Assembly (NCBI GenBank): GCA_019348305.1
Contig: JAHWJQ010000040.1
Coordinates: forward strand, 1 to 13,789
Reading direction: 5' to 3'
DNA length: 13,789 nt
Source of the DNA: Actinomycetota bacterium
Lineage (GTDB): Bacteria; Actinomycetota; Acidimicrobiia; Acidimicrobiales; CADCTF01
Part shown: in pieces, positions 5,884-13,454 of the stretch
Position numbering within the stretch: the first letter of the stretch is position 1
How the letters are laid out: each line of letters opens with the position of its first letter
Notes under the pieces: model-generated
Databases searched by the model: none
What the model saw: the letters and a program-made list of their open reading frames with translations, nothing else
Told to the model about the DNA's origin: nothing
Position numbers and translations under genes: made by a program

Positions 5884-7483
5884 TCACACGGCGAACGGAG
5901 CCGGTAGGGGCGACCTCGACCTCGAGCTGGTCGGATTCGGGTTCGCATTCGCTGCCGCGCTCCTGGTCCTGCCCGCGCTGCTGATTGCCGCGCCGCTCGC
6001 GCTCCTCATCGAAGGCAGGGGCTGGCGCCGTTGGCCAGCCCTCGCGGCCGGCGCCGCTGCCACGGCACTGGCCGTTCGCCTGGGCGCGTGGGAGGCGTAC
6101 GTCGCCACACTGACGGCGATCGGGCGCGCCGTCCGCGGCACAGAAGACCTGCGGCTCATCGAGTTGCTCGGGCTCGGACCACTCGCCGTCCCCGCAGGGG
6201 TGACCGCCGGTCCGATCCTTGATGTGCTGTGGACGCATCGGAACGAGCACGAGGCCACCAGACACTCCCGCGAGGTAGTAGCGGAGCGTCGGGCTCGGGT
6301 CCAGGCCGACCGGGTCATAGCACGAGGGTCGTTGCCAGCGCCGGCCGGTCGGACTGTTCTCGGTCTTCGCACCCAAGGTTCGATCAAGGGCTGGCAGGTC
6401 CGTCACCGAGGACGGATCGTCGTCGCGCCGCCGGCCGAGGCGTGGGCCCGACAGGCGCTCATCCTCGGCGAGACGGGCAGTGGCAAGACGGTCACCGCGC
6501 TGGGCCTGGCCGCCGAGCTGCTCCGCGCCGGGTGGGACGTCCACTGGATCGATGGCAAGAGCGACCGCGACACACGTGATGCGTTCCTTGCCGCGGCATC
6601 AGCGGGCGGGGTCACCGCAAGGGACGGAATGGACGAACCGATCGACGGCTGGCGCGGTGGACACGAGGCGATCGTCAACCGGCTGCTCGCAACCCAGCAC
6701 TTCAGTGAGGACTACTACGAGGGCATAGCGCGGACGGTGCTGCGCACCGCCGTCGGCGAACGGCCTCCTCGGTCATTCCACGAGCTGATCGACCGACTCG
6801 ACAAGAAGGTGCTCGTCCGTGCCGGTGCCGATCGACGCCGAGCTGACTTCGTTCGACAGATCCCTGACCGCGACTTCATTGGCGTCCGCTCCCGCTACGA
6901 AGGCATCGCGTGGGCGGTCGGCGACCACCTCGACGGCGACTGGTCCTACGAGGACACCCGAGCGTCGTACGTGCCGGTCGGCCGACCCGAGAACCGCCAC
7001 CAGGCGGCCGAAGTCGGAGCGTTCATCCTCGAGGACGTCCTCCACTGGGCACTGGCTCGGAAGCCCCGAGGCCGGCGCGCAGTCGTGATCATCGACGAGT
7101 TCTCCAAGCTCTCCGATCGCCCGGACGCCGCAGTCGACCTCGTCGAGCGCGCTCGCGCCAGCGGTCTCGGCGTCGTCCTCATCGCGCAAACCTGGGCAAG
7201 CCTCGGGCCAGACGACACAATCCGAGACCGGCTGGCAGGCACTGTAGGGACCGTGATCCTCCATCAGCTCAAGCAGCCGGACCAGGCCGCCGGTCTTGCC
7301 GGCACGAAGTGGGTCATGGAGCGTACGGAACAGACCCTGGTCGCTGATCACACCGGCCTCGGCAGCCAGCGCGCCGGCAATCGCTACGTCGTCCATCCCG
7401 ACGACGTGCGGCGACTGAGGACGGGCGAGGCCTTCGTGCTCCACGCCGGTGCCGCCTTGAGGACGCGCGTGCAGCATCCGTAA
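5849..7483 (+). CDS. Membrane-anchored FtsK/TraG-like DNA-transfer ATPase
   Basis: The product is up to 544 aa. Two hydrophobic segments near the N terminus (about 29-55 and 64-80) are followed by an ATPase domain. Walker A is GETGSGKT (207-214), Walker B is VVIIDE (412-417), and LIAQT (444-448) is the usual sensor strand. WIDGKSDRD after Walker A resembles the IDPKGD motif of coupling proteins. This places it in the HerA/FtsK/VirD4 superfamily; its role is likely pumping element DNA across the membrane during conjugation. No ATG or GTG start exists at the N terminus. TTG at 5849, 5852 or 5876 are the options, none with a good ribosome site, so translation is probably coupled to the overlapping upstream gene. 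Start confidence is low; family confidence is high. Confidence 0.85.
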   Translation: MLSSTASRSLRDHTANGAGRGDLDLELVGFGFAFAAALLVLPALLIAAPLALLIEGRGWRRWPALAAGAAATALAVRLGAWEAYVATLTAIGRAVRGTEDLRLIELLGLGPLAVPAGVTAGPILDVLWTHRNEHEATRHSREVVAERRARVQADRVIARGSLPAPAGRTVLGLRTQGSIKGWQVRHRGRIVVAPPAEAWARQALILGETGSGKTVTALGLAAELLRAGWDVHWIDGKSDRDTRDAFLAAASAGGVTARDGMDEPIDGWRGGHEAIVNRLLATQHFSEDYYEGIARTVLRTAVGERPPRSFHELIDRLDKKVLVRAGADRRRADFVRQIPDRDFIGVRSRYEGIAWAVGDHLDGDWSYEDTRASYVPVGRPENRHQAAEVGAFILEDVLHWALARKPRGRRAVVIIDEFSKLSDRPDAAVDLVERARASGLGVVLIAQTWASLGPDDTIRDRLAGTVGTVILHQLKQPDQAAGLAGTKWVMERTEQTLVADHTGLGSQRAGNRYVVHPDDVRRLRTGEAFVLHAGAALRTRVQHP

Positions 7484-7497
7484 CTGCGGGCGGCATA

Positions 7498-8694
7498 TCA
7501 GTCCCAGTTGTCGGAACGTGCCACAGCCATGCGGACGCAAGCGTGCAACTCGGTCGAGCACGGTGCTCCGCCCGGCAGCCGCGTCCCCTCGTCGAAGTAG
7601 GAGACCTCGATCCGATAGCCGAAGATGAGGCCCGTCGTCCCGCCCTTGTCGTCGGCCCACACGGAGACAGGCGGGCTGCGGAAGGCCTCGCTCGTGGCGT
7701 CGATGGCCTCGCTTCGACTGAGATCGGTCGAATACCAGCGCTCAAAGGCCCCGTCGTCGTCAACGGTGGCGCAATACGAGAGTCCGGCTGGTTGCCTGAG
7801 CCCGATGCGAAATAGGTAGCCGTAACCGGCTAGCGACGGCATGAGCAACGAGAAGAAGAAGATCGTGACGACGAAGACGCCAGTGGCGGGGACGAGAGAC
7901 TTCCACGGCTCGATCCGCGTCCGTCGCAAGTACAGCGTCCCGAACAGGATGACGATGCCAACCATGAAGGCGACGAACGTCGCCGCGATTCCGGCTGGCC
8001 TCGTGAGCACCCTGGACTGGAGCGAGAGCACGCACGTCGACCAAGCGAAGAACGCCCCGGTGGCCACGAGGTGATGTCGTTCAGGTCGCTCATCGTCGCT
8101 TGCCGTTGGCAGCGGCAGTAGCGCAAGCCGTGCCGCAGCAAGCCCGACGATTGGAACGATCGCGATGTAAGGCAGCCGTCGGCCCAGTGCGACGCCAAGG
8201 GTGGCGACTCCAATCGCGGCTACGAACGGCAACGCCGTAGTCCACTGCCGGCCGGTCCGTTGCGACCGTGTCACGTACGCGGCGGCGATACAGAACTCCA
8301 GCGCGATGCCGAGCGCCCGAGCCGCGGTGTCAGTCCACTCCGGGATGTCGCCCCTGGCATCGAATGTTGCGGCGACCATCATCGCCATCAGGAAGCCCCC
8401 GATGGCGACGAGGACCAAGCTGACCTTCGCGACCGAGCGGATCCTCGACCCCGGCCGGAACGCCGAGACTGGGCCGGTCAGCACGAAGAGCGCGACACCG
8501 GCGATCAGCGTCCAACCACCCATCATGAAGAAGAACCCGAGAGGGAGACGCCGCGTTAGCCAGACCGACGGAAGCAGCCCCGCGACAAGAAACGCATTTC
8601 GACGGAGTGCCTCGCCGGGCGGCCGTTCAAGCAGTCGCCTACCTGCGACCGGTGCCGCCTCGGGCGACACGCCCTCCAGTGGCGTCTTCACCAT
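7498..8694 (-). CDS. Multi-pass membrane protein with soluble C-terminal tail (cargo operon gene 3)
   Basis: The product is 398 aa. About eight or nine hydrophobic segments are visible (roughly 35-47, 52-75, 88-110, 124-142, 152-170, 173-195, 209-226, 234-256, 266-288). A soluble tail of about 110 residues follows, with Cys308, Cys379 and Cys386 and a VSVWADDKGG stretch. I do not recognise the family. The ATG at 8694 lies four bases after the stop of the zinc-ribbon gene with GGAGA upstream; the longer open frame overlaps that gene and is a shadow. Its stop is 14 bases from the stop of the convergent ATPase gene. Close packing with the two upstream genes indicates one transcript. A membrane effector or membrane sensor is possible, but no sequence motif proves it. 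Confidence 0.8.
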   Translation of the reverse strand: MVKTPLEGVSPEAAPVAGRRLLERPPGEALRRNAFLVAGLLPSVWLTRRLPLGFFFMMGGWTLIAGVALFVLTGPVSAFRPGSRIRSVAKVSLVLVAIGGFLMAMMVAATFDARGDIPEWTDTAARALGIALEFCIAAAYVTRSQRTGRQWTTALPFVAAIGVATLGVALGRRLPYIAIVPIVGLAAARLALLPLPTASDDERPERHHLVATGAFFAWSTCVLSLQSRVLTRPAGIAATFVAFMVGIVILFGTLYLRRTRIEPWKSLVPATGVFVVTIFFFSLLMPSLAGYGYLFRIGLRQPAGLSYCATVDDDGAFERWYSTDLSRSEAIDATSEAFRSPPVSVWADDKGGTTGLIFGYRIEVSYFDEGTRLPGGAPCSTELHACVRMAVARSDNWD

Positions 8695-8698
8695 TGGG

Positions 8699-9682
8699 TC
8701 AGTCTCCGACGTCAAACTCGAGCGGCTGCTGCCTGAAGCCGCGTACCGTGTCGCCTTCCGCGTCGACAATCCGTACGCGACCCCTTCCGTAGATCCCGAC
8801 GACGAAGAAGGGCCGCGATGGATCGATTTTGTAACGCCTCGCGCCAGCGCGATCGGTCGTCTCAATGGCGGCGACCTCGCCACTGCACAGCCCGCCCGTG
8901 AAGTACACCGCCTCGTCGTCTCCACTTCCGGAGGTACCTGTGCCGAGGACCACGTACTTCTCAAGCAGATCCGTTGGCGGATCGAAGACGTTGACCCAAC
9001 TGCCACCACCGCTGCCGACGCTCATCCACTCGCCCTCGTCGTCCCGGACAAGGTGCTCGGTCTCGTCTTCGTACTCATCGCCGAAGCCGTCACACTCGTC
9101 GGCTGTCCGCCGGTGCACGTACAAGACGGCCGCATCTCGACTTCCCTGCCACATCGCGACCGGAAAGTACGTGCCCGGCTCGATGTCGCCCGATGGAAGC
9201 GGAGGGAGCCCCGTGCGCAGAACCTCTTCGGGAGCGAAGTCGCCGTAAGGGTCGTGCTCCTCGAGCGGATGTGCTGCTCGCCACTCCTCGCTCGGGCCGC
9301 TGATCGCCCAGAGCGACTCGGTCTCCGCATCGACCACTTCGATTCCCCATCGGCTCCCGCACGCAGAGCACCGGACCGTTGCGCGGCCGCGCCAGTCCGT
9401 GTCGACGAGCTCCTCGCCACACTCACCGCAGCGCGGAGCCGATCGCGGGGGCTCGAGTTCGCGGAGCCGCTCTTCGACCCATCGCATCCCGCGCCGGGCA
9501 TTGGCAGTCAACCGTCGCTCCGCCTCCTCGACAAGCTCTCGGTTGACGCCCATGAACTTCAGTCGGTCGACGAATTCCTCAACGTCGACCTTGGGGCGTC
9601 GGAGACTGAAGTCGATGGACCGCACCGAGGTGAGATGGATGCCACTTTCCTCCGGCTCGTCGTCTTCGATCTCGCCAGCCAT
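8699..9682 (-). CDS. Zinc-ribbon protein of unknown function (cargo operon gene 2)
   Basis: The product is 327 aa, acidic and without signal peptide or membrane segment. An N-terminal helical region (about 33-78) is followed by a zinc ribbon with CGEC at 85-88 and CSAC at 105-108. A long C-terminal part then looks beta-rich (TYFPVAMWQG, AVLYVHRR, EKYVVLGTGTSG, PFFVVGIYGRGRVRIV). The ATG at 9682 is chosen; GTG at 9685 is directly before it and neither has a strong ribosome site. The upstream gene ends 19 bases before, and the membrane-protein gene starts four bases after this stop. The zinc ribbon suggests binding of nucleic acid or protein. The C-terminal domain could be a sensor or scaffold, but I cannot assign it. 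Confidence 0.8.
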   Translation of the reverse strand: MAGEIEDDEPEESGIHLTSVRSIDFSLRRPKVDVEEFVDRLKFMGVNRELVEEAERRLTANARRGMRWVEERLRELEPPRSAPRCGECGEELVDTDWRGRATVRCSACGSRWGIEVVDAETESLWAISGPSEEWRAAHPLEEHDPYGDFAPEEVLRTGLPPLPSGDIEPGTYFPVAMWQGSRDAAVLYVHRRTADECDGFGDEYEDETEHLVRDDEGEWMSVGSGGGSWVNVFDPPTDLLEKYVVLGTGTSGSGDDEAVYFTGGLCSGEVAAIETTDRAGARRYKIDPSRPFFVVGIYGRGRVRIVDAEGDTVRGFRQQPLEFDVGD

Positions 9683-9701
9683 CACTCGATGATCGGGTAG
9701 G

Positions 9702-10343
9702 TCACGGCGAGGCCTTGGACGACTCCTCGCCGGGTTCGCCGGGTTTCGAGCGCGCGGACTGGCCAGCGAGGGTTCTCCGCTTGTGCTCGACAGCGCGAAG
9801 GACGGCCTCTGCGTCGTGACGTTGCTCATCACCCCCGGCCACCAGGAGGTCGCTCAGCTGAAGGGCCAGCTCGTCGTTGCAGACACTCGCGGCGAGCCGG
9901 CCCGTCGGTCGTAGGAGTCTGGGCTCGCGGTGCGTCACTCGGTGGATGATCACGGCGCGGAGGCGCGGGAGAACGTCCCCCGGTAGGGGCGCGTTCGCCA
10001 GCGCCGTCATGAGTTCTTCCTTGACGTAGCCAGATCGAAAGCACCAAGGATCGGCCTCGAGGAAGCGCACCGCGTCATCGATCGCGGCACGGTCGCCTTC
10101 CCGAATCCGACGGCCCAGCCCGGTGAACGGTTCGTAGAACGCATCGCACGCAGCGCGGAAGGCGGCTGCCGCGTCTCTCCAAGCGCGATCGCGGTCGGCG
10201 GTTCCGTCGCGCGCCGCGTACGCAGACTCAAGTGCGTCGTGCAGCCGAACGAGTTCCTCAGCGCGAACTTGGATGCCGTTCTTCGGGACACGCTGATGGC
10301 TAGCCAGTGATGCGCGGTCGTGGCGCGGCACACCAGCAAGCAT
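9702..10343 (-). CDS. Helical protein of unknown function (cargo operon gene 1)
   Basis: The product is 213 aa and almost entirely helical. The clearest block is AIDDAVRFLEADPWCFRSGYVKEELMTAL followed by LPRLRAVIIHRVTHRE and two more helices, reminiscent of HEAT-like repeat proteins. The C terminus is a charged, disordered-looking tail. The ATG at 10343 opens the longest frame; ribosome-site evidence is weak and GTG at 10331 is an alternative. It is the first gene of the leftward cargo operon and lies next to the right att arm repeats, so its promoter must overlap or abut them. The function is not recognised; a scaffold or partner-binding role is a guess from the helical repeats. Confidence 0.75.
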   Translation of the reverse strand: MLAGVPRHDRASLASHQRVPKNGIQVRAEELVRLHDALESAYAARDGTADRDRAWRDAAAAFRAACDAFYEPFTGLGRRIREGDRAAIDDAVRFLEADPWCFRSGYVKEELMTALANAPLPGDVLPRLRAVIIHRVTHREPRLLRPTGRLAASVCNDELALQLSDLLVAGGDEQRHDAEAVLRAVEHKRRTLAGQSARSKPGEPGEESSKASP

Positions 10344-10392
10344 GCCAAGCCGACTGCTCGAGAGCAGGGCGATTGGTGTCGCCGAGGCGCGT

Positions 10393-10438
10393 GACTTCTA
10401 CCGGAACTTCTACCGGACCGGTTGAAATCGGGTAGAAG
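10393..10438. repeat. Right arm-type repeats, candidate integrase arm sites
   Basis: CTTCTACCG occurs at 10395-10403 and 10407-10415, the latter continuing as CTTCTACCGGACCGGT. A third, inverted copy GGTAGAAG lies at 10431-10438. The first two match the left-end block (493-521) apart from one inserted base and a few substitutions, and run in the same orientation. The block ends about 95-110 bases before the attR core. Confidence 0.7.
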
Positions 10439-10532
10439 CCGCGAGCACCGTCCAACACCTCAGCTCGCGAAGCCCCAGGTCAGAGGCATGTTTCGGCATC
10501 GACCAACATTGGCCGGCACCCCTGAAATCGGA

Positions 10533-10554
10533 GTTCAAGTCCCCCCTCGCCCAC
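10533..10554 (+). repeat. attR: 22-bp copy of the tRNA-Leu 3' end
   Basis: This is an exact 22-base copy of the T-loop, T-stem 3' strand and acceptor 3' strand of tRNA-Leu(CAG), without the rest of a tRNA. It marks the right junction of the element with the chromosome. Confidence 0.93.
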
Positions 10555-10561
10555 CCACAGC

Positions 10562-10610
10562 GCTTCGGGCAGCCTGAGCGTCGGTATGCGGAGCTGAGGC
10601 TTCCCGAAGC
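10562..10610 (+). terminator. Hairpin, probably the native tRNA-Leu terminator
   Basis: GCTTCGGGCAGCCT (10562-10575) pairs with AGGCTTCCCGAAGC (10597-10610) with one mismatch in 14, around a 21-base loop. There is no T-run after it, which is common for actinobacterial terminators. It lies 8 bases past attR, so before integration it would have sat directly downstream of tRNA-Leu. Confidence 0.6.
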
Positions 10611-10647
10611 TCGTCGCGGTACCATCGGGGCGGTGAAGGCGACCGAC

Positions 10648-10866
10648 ATGTGTGACGTCTGCGGGGCGGAGGTCCCCCCCGGAGAGGGGCACCGGGCCGA
10701 GTTGGCGGTGTCGGGGGCGATGTGCCCTACCCCGATGGCCTTCCACGACGAATGCTGGGAACAGGCGTCGCATCTGTGGCAGCCCGACCCCGACTCGTTG
10801 TGCAACGTCGACCCGCTGTTCCCCGAGACCGGCCAGTGGAACCTGCCGGAGGGCTCGTCCCACTGA
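10648..10866 (+). CDS. Small cysteine-containing protein of unknown function
   Basis: The product is 72 aa and starts MCDVCGAEVPPGEGHRAELA, with a CxxC at residues 2-5, a later Cys-Pro and an FHDECW motif, so a small metal-binding fold is plausible. The ATG at 10648 has GAAGG eight bases upstream; GTG at 10633 in frame is an alternative that adds five residues. The gene overlaps the start of the next + strand gene. It is the first gene to the right of the element and probably belongs to the original chromosome. Function not recognised. Confidence 0.6.
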   Translation: MCDVCGAEVPPGEGHRAELAVSGAMCPTPMAFHDECWEQASHLWQPDPDSLCNVDPLFPETGQWNLPEGSSH

Positions 10867-11378
10867 ACCCGAGTGAGACCGCTCCGGCCGACAAGCCGTT
10901 CGTCGGCTGGCGGTACTGGCTGTTCCAGCCCACGACGGGGCATCTGGGCTCGGTGAGCCACCGCCGTATCGAGTGGCACCCGGGCCAGCCGCTGCAGGCC
11001 GTCTGCCTCACCGGAGGCCACCCGGCACCGTCGCCCGGGTGCGCGTGCGGCATCCATGCCAGCCCCGACCGCCGGCGACTGCTCGAGCACGGCCTGTGCC
11101 TGGCACCGGGCCTCCCCCTGGTGTTCGGACGGGTCGCCGTGTGGGGCGCCGTGGTGACAGATGACCACGGCTGGAGGGCGCAGTTCGCCTACCCCGTGGA
11201 ACTGTCCGTGGTGGCCGGCACGGAGGGCGTCGAGGGGACCGAACCCCTCCTGGCCCGGCTGGGACAGTACGGCGTCGCCGTGGGGACCGCGGCGGCGACC
11301 GACGCGGTTGGCGAGGTCTCGGCCGCCCTCCTCAGCTTCCAGGCCATGTCGTCGGGACCTTCCGCACCAGCCAGCTAG
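10836..11378 (+). CDS. Conserved-looking actinobacterial protein of unknown function
   Basis: The product is up to 180 aa. The core contains FVGWRYWLF, HPGQPLQAVCLTGGHPAPSP, GCACGIHASPD, FGRVAVWGAVV and GWRAQFAYPVEL. The CxCGIHA block followed by a WG..V and GWRA..AYP pattern is, in my memory, shared by uncharacterised actinobacterial proteins. GTG at 10836 overlaps the preceding gene by 31 bases; a CTG at 10863 with GGAGGG upstream is an alternative and would start just at the protein-like sequence. It is probably co-transcribed with the 72-aa gene. Its TAG stop overlaps the stop of the convergent GGDEF-EAL gene in a CTAG palindrome. Confidence 0.72.
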   Translation: MEPAGGLVPLNPSETAPADKPFVGWRYWLFQPTTGHLGSVSHRRIEWHPGQPLQAVCLTGGHPAPSPGCACGIHASPDRRRLLEHGLCLAPGLPLVFGRVAVWGAVVTDDHGWRAQFAYPVELSVVAGTEGVEGTEPLLARLGQYGVAVGTAAATDAVGEVSAALLSFQAMSSGPSAPAS

Positions 11379-13234
11379 AGCCGGCCGCCGCCAGGCTTGA
11401 CGGCGGTTCCCGCCACGAGCCGGATGACGGGATCGGCCGCCAGCGCCGGCCAGTGAACCTCCCCTCGCTGGATCGCCGCCAGCACCCTCTCCACCCGCGC
11501 TGCCGGCTCCGGCCGACCCAGGAGATACCCCTGCACCGCGTTGCAGCCGAGATTCCGCAGCTCCTCGAACTGGGCCGCCGTCTCGACTCCCTCGGCGACG
11601 ACCGAAAGTCCCAGGGCACGGGCCAGGCTGATGACGGCGGTGACTATGGCGGAATCCTCGACGCCGAGGCCGAGGCCGGAGACGAAGGAGCGGTCGATCT
11701 TGAGGGCGTCGACCGGGAAGCGCCTGAGGTAGCTGAGCGAGGAGTAACCGGTGCCGAAGTCGTCGATCGACAGCGACACGCCGAGGTCCTTCAGCGCCCG
11801 GAGGGTCTCCGGCATGGCGGCGACCTCCTCCATCAGCACGCTCTCGGTGATCTCGAGGCAAAGATGGCCCTGCCCCAGCCCCGACTCGGTCATGGCGTCG
11901 GCCACCATCGCGACGATGCCAGAGGTGGCGAACTGCTTGGCCGATAGGTTCACGCTGACGGCAAGGTTTTCCGGCGCCAGACCGGCGCAACGCCACCGGC
12001 CGAGCTGGCGGCAAGCCTCGGTGAGCACCCAGCGTCCGATGGGGACGATGAGGCCGGTCTCCTCGGCCAGAGGGATGAACACTGCGGGGGGGACAAGCCC
12101 CCGTTCCGGGTCCTGCCACCGCACGAGCGCCTCGAAGGCGAGGAGCCGCCCGCTGCCGGCGGCCAGGATCGGCTGGTAGTGGAGGACGAACTCACCCTTG
12201 CCCAGCGCCCGTCGCAGCGACTGCTCGATCTCCAGGCGCTCGAGCAGGTGTTGACGGAAGGAGCGGTCGAACAACTCGATCCTCGACCGTCCGCGCTCCT
12301 TCGATCGGTACATCGCCACGTCGGCGTCTCGAAGCAGGTCTTCGGCACGGGCGGCGCCGCAGGAGTGGGCGACGCCGATGCTGGCGGTGATCACCGCGTC
12401 ACGCCCGTAGAGGGGGAGGGGGGCGGCGATCTCGGCAGCCACCCTTTCTGCCACGCGGAGCAGCTCGGGGACCTCTGCGTTCTCGCAGACGACCACGAAC
12501 TCGTCGCCGGCCAGCCGGCCGACGGTGTCCTGGGGTCGCACCGCGGCACGCACACGTTCACCCACCCGGATCAACACCTCGTCGCCGATGGAGTGACCGA
12601 GGGTGTCGTTGACCATCTTGAACCGGTCGAGGTCGACGAACAAGACGCCGACGCGCCGACCTCGGCGCCGGCGCGACAGCGCCTCGACCAGCCGCTCGAG
12701 CACCAGCGTCCGGTTGGGCAGCCCGGTGAGGCTGTCGTGGCGGGCGAGGTGGACGGCGTCGTCGATCGACCGGCGCATTGCCTCGCGTGCGCTGGCGTCG
12801 TTCATGGCGAGCGACGCGTGCTCGGCGAAGGCCAGGAGAATGTCCTGCTCGGGGCGGCCGTAGGGGCGATGGGGGTCGGGTGATGCGACGACAAGCGAGC
12901 CGATGGCTTTGCCGTCCTGGAACACCGGCGCCGCCATGGCGGCTCGAAGATCGCCGGCCACGAAAGCCACCTCGTCGCCGAGCAGTTCGGCGGCCCCCTT
13001 GGTGATCGCCTCCAGCACCTCGTTGATCGGTGCTCGACGGGAGATCGACCGCTGGATCTCGAACAGCCGCTCGAGCAGGTTCTGGCGCTCCTGGAGCGAT
13101 GCCAGCAGGCGGGCGTTCTCGGCGGCCGCCTGCTCGAGGGCCGCCACGACCGCCGACGGTTCGTCGGGCAAGGTCGAGATGACGTCGATGACTCCCTCCA
13201 GATGCGGGGCCCGCCGCTCTGGCGTGGGAATCAC
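11375..13234 (-). CDS. GAF-like/GGDEF/EAL protein, cyclic di-GMP turnover
   Basis: The product is about 619 aa with three parts. A coiled-coil-like lead (25-60) and short GAF-like domain (about 60-150) come first. A GGDEF domain follows (about 165-325), with DSLTGLPNR, FVDLDRFKMVND and AGDEF (242-246). Last is an EAL domain (about 335-590) with EALVRW (368-373), VNLSA, LEITES, DDFGTGYSS (491-499), LKIDRSF and AEGVET. The EAL residues expected for phosphodiesterase activity all appear present. The GGDEF signature has Ala in the first position, a substitution also seen in active cyclases, so it may synthesise, hydrolyse or only bind. No membrane segment is seen, so sensing is cytoplasmic. Start is uncertain: GTG at 13234 is taken because the frame upstream (to 13534) looks non-coding. 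Confidence 0.92.
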   Translation of the reverse strand: MIPTPERRAPHLEGVIDVISTLPDEPSAVVAALEQAAAENARLLASLQERQNLLERLFEIQRSISRRAPINEVLEAITKGAAELLGDEVAFVAGDLRAAMAAPVFQDGKAIGSLVVASPDPHRPYGRPEQDILLAFAEHASLAMNDASAREAMRRSIDDAVHLARHDSLTGLPNRTLVLERLVEALSRRRRGRRVGVLFVDLDRFKMVNDTLGHSIGDEVLIRVGERVRAAVRPQDTVGRLAGDEFVVVCENAEVPELLRVAERVAAEIAAPLPLYGRDAVITASIGVAHSCGAARAEDLLRDADVAMYRSKERGRSRIELFDRSFRQHLLERLEIEQSLRRALGKGEFVLHYQPILAAGSGRLLAFEALVRWQDPERGLVPPAVFIPLAEETGLIVPIGRWVLTEACRQLGRWRCAGLAPENLAVSVNLSAKQFATSGIVAMVADAMTESGLGQGHLCLEITESVLMEEVAAMPETLRALKDLGVSLSIDDFGTGYSSLSYLRRFPVDALKIDRSFVSGLGLGVEDSAIVTAVISLARALGLSVVAEGVETAAQFEELRNLGCNAVQGYLLGRPEPAARVERVLAAIQRGEVHWPALAADPVIRLVAGTAVKPGGGRL

Positions 13235-13370
13235 GGCCAGCGCAGGGCCAAGACGACCAGCGTCTGGTTGTGGAGCATCGGGTCTCCCGGCGGCGGCGTG
13301 GTGGGCGGATGAGAGCTGCGCTCCTTGATCGGCCGTTTCACCCCGCGGTTGAGGCTTGGCAGACGCGGCG

Positions 13371-13399
13371 CCGCCCGCCCCGGAGAGAGGGGCGGGCGG
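13371..13399 (-). terminator. Perfect GC hairpin downstream of the ferritin-like gene
   Basis: CCGCCCGCCCC (13371-13381) pairs perfectly with 13389-13399 around a seven-base loop. It lies 56 bases past the ferritin-like stop codon in its reading direction and before the GGDEF-EAL gene, so it probably terminates the former. No T-run is seen. Confidence 0.65.
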
Positions 13400-13454
13400 T
13401 GGGCCGGCAGCGTGTCCGATCCGCCGGTGGCTGGCGGGAGCGGAATGCGGCGAT

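Larger units (their letters stand above)
10344..10647. other. Right end of element and junction, no gene seen
   Basis: About 300 bases separate the first cargo gene from the next chromosomal gene. They hold the right arm repeats (10393-10438), a stretch with no evident feature (10439-10532), the attR core (10533-10554) and a strong hairpin (10562-10610). I see no plausible coding frame or RNA gene here. Confidence 0.7.

Noticed and set aside
10533..10554. A second tRNA gene at attR
   Set aside because: Only the last 22 bases of a tRNA are present, with no acceptor 5' strand, D-arm or anticodon arm upstream.
10410..12119. 569-aa - strand frame across the right junction
   Set aside because: It runs through attR and against three genes with recognisable protein sequence; composition is that of a GC-rich shadow.
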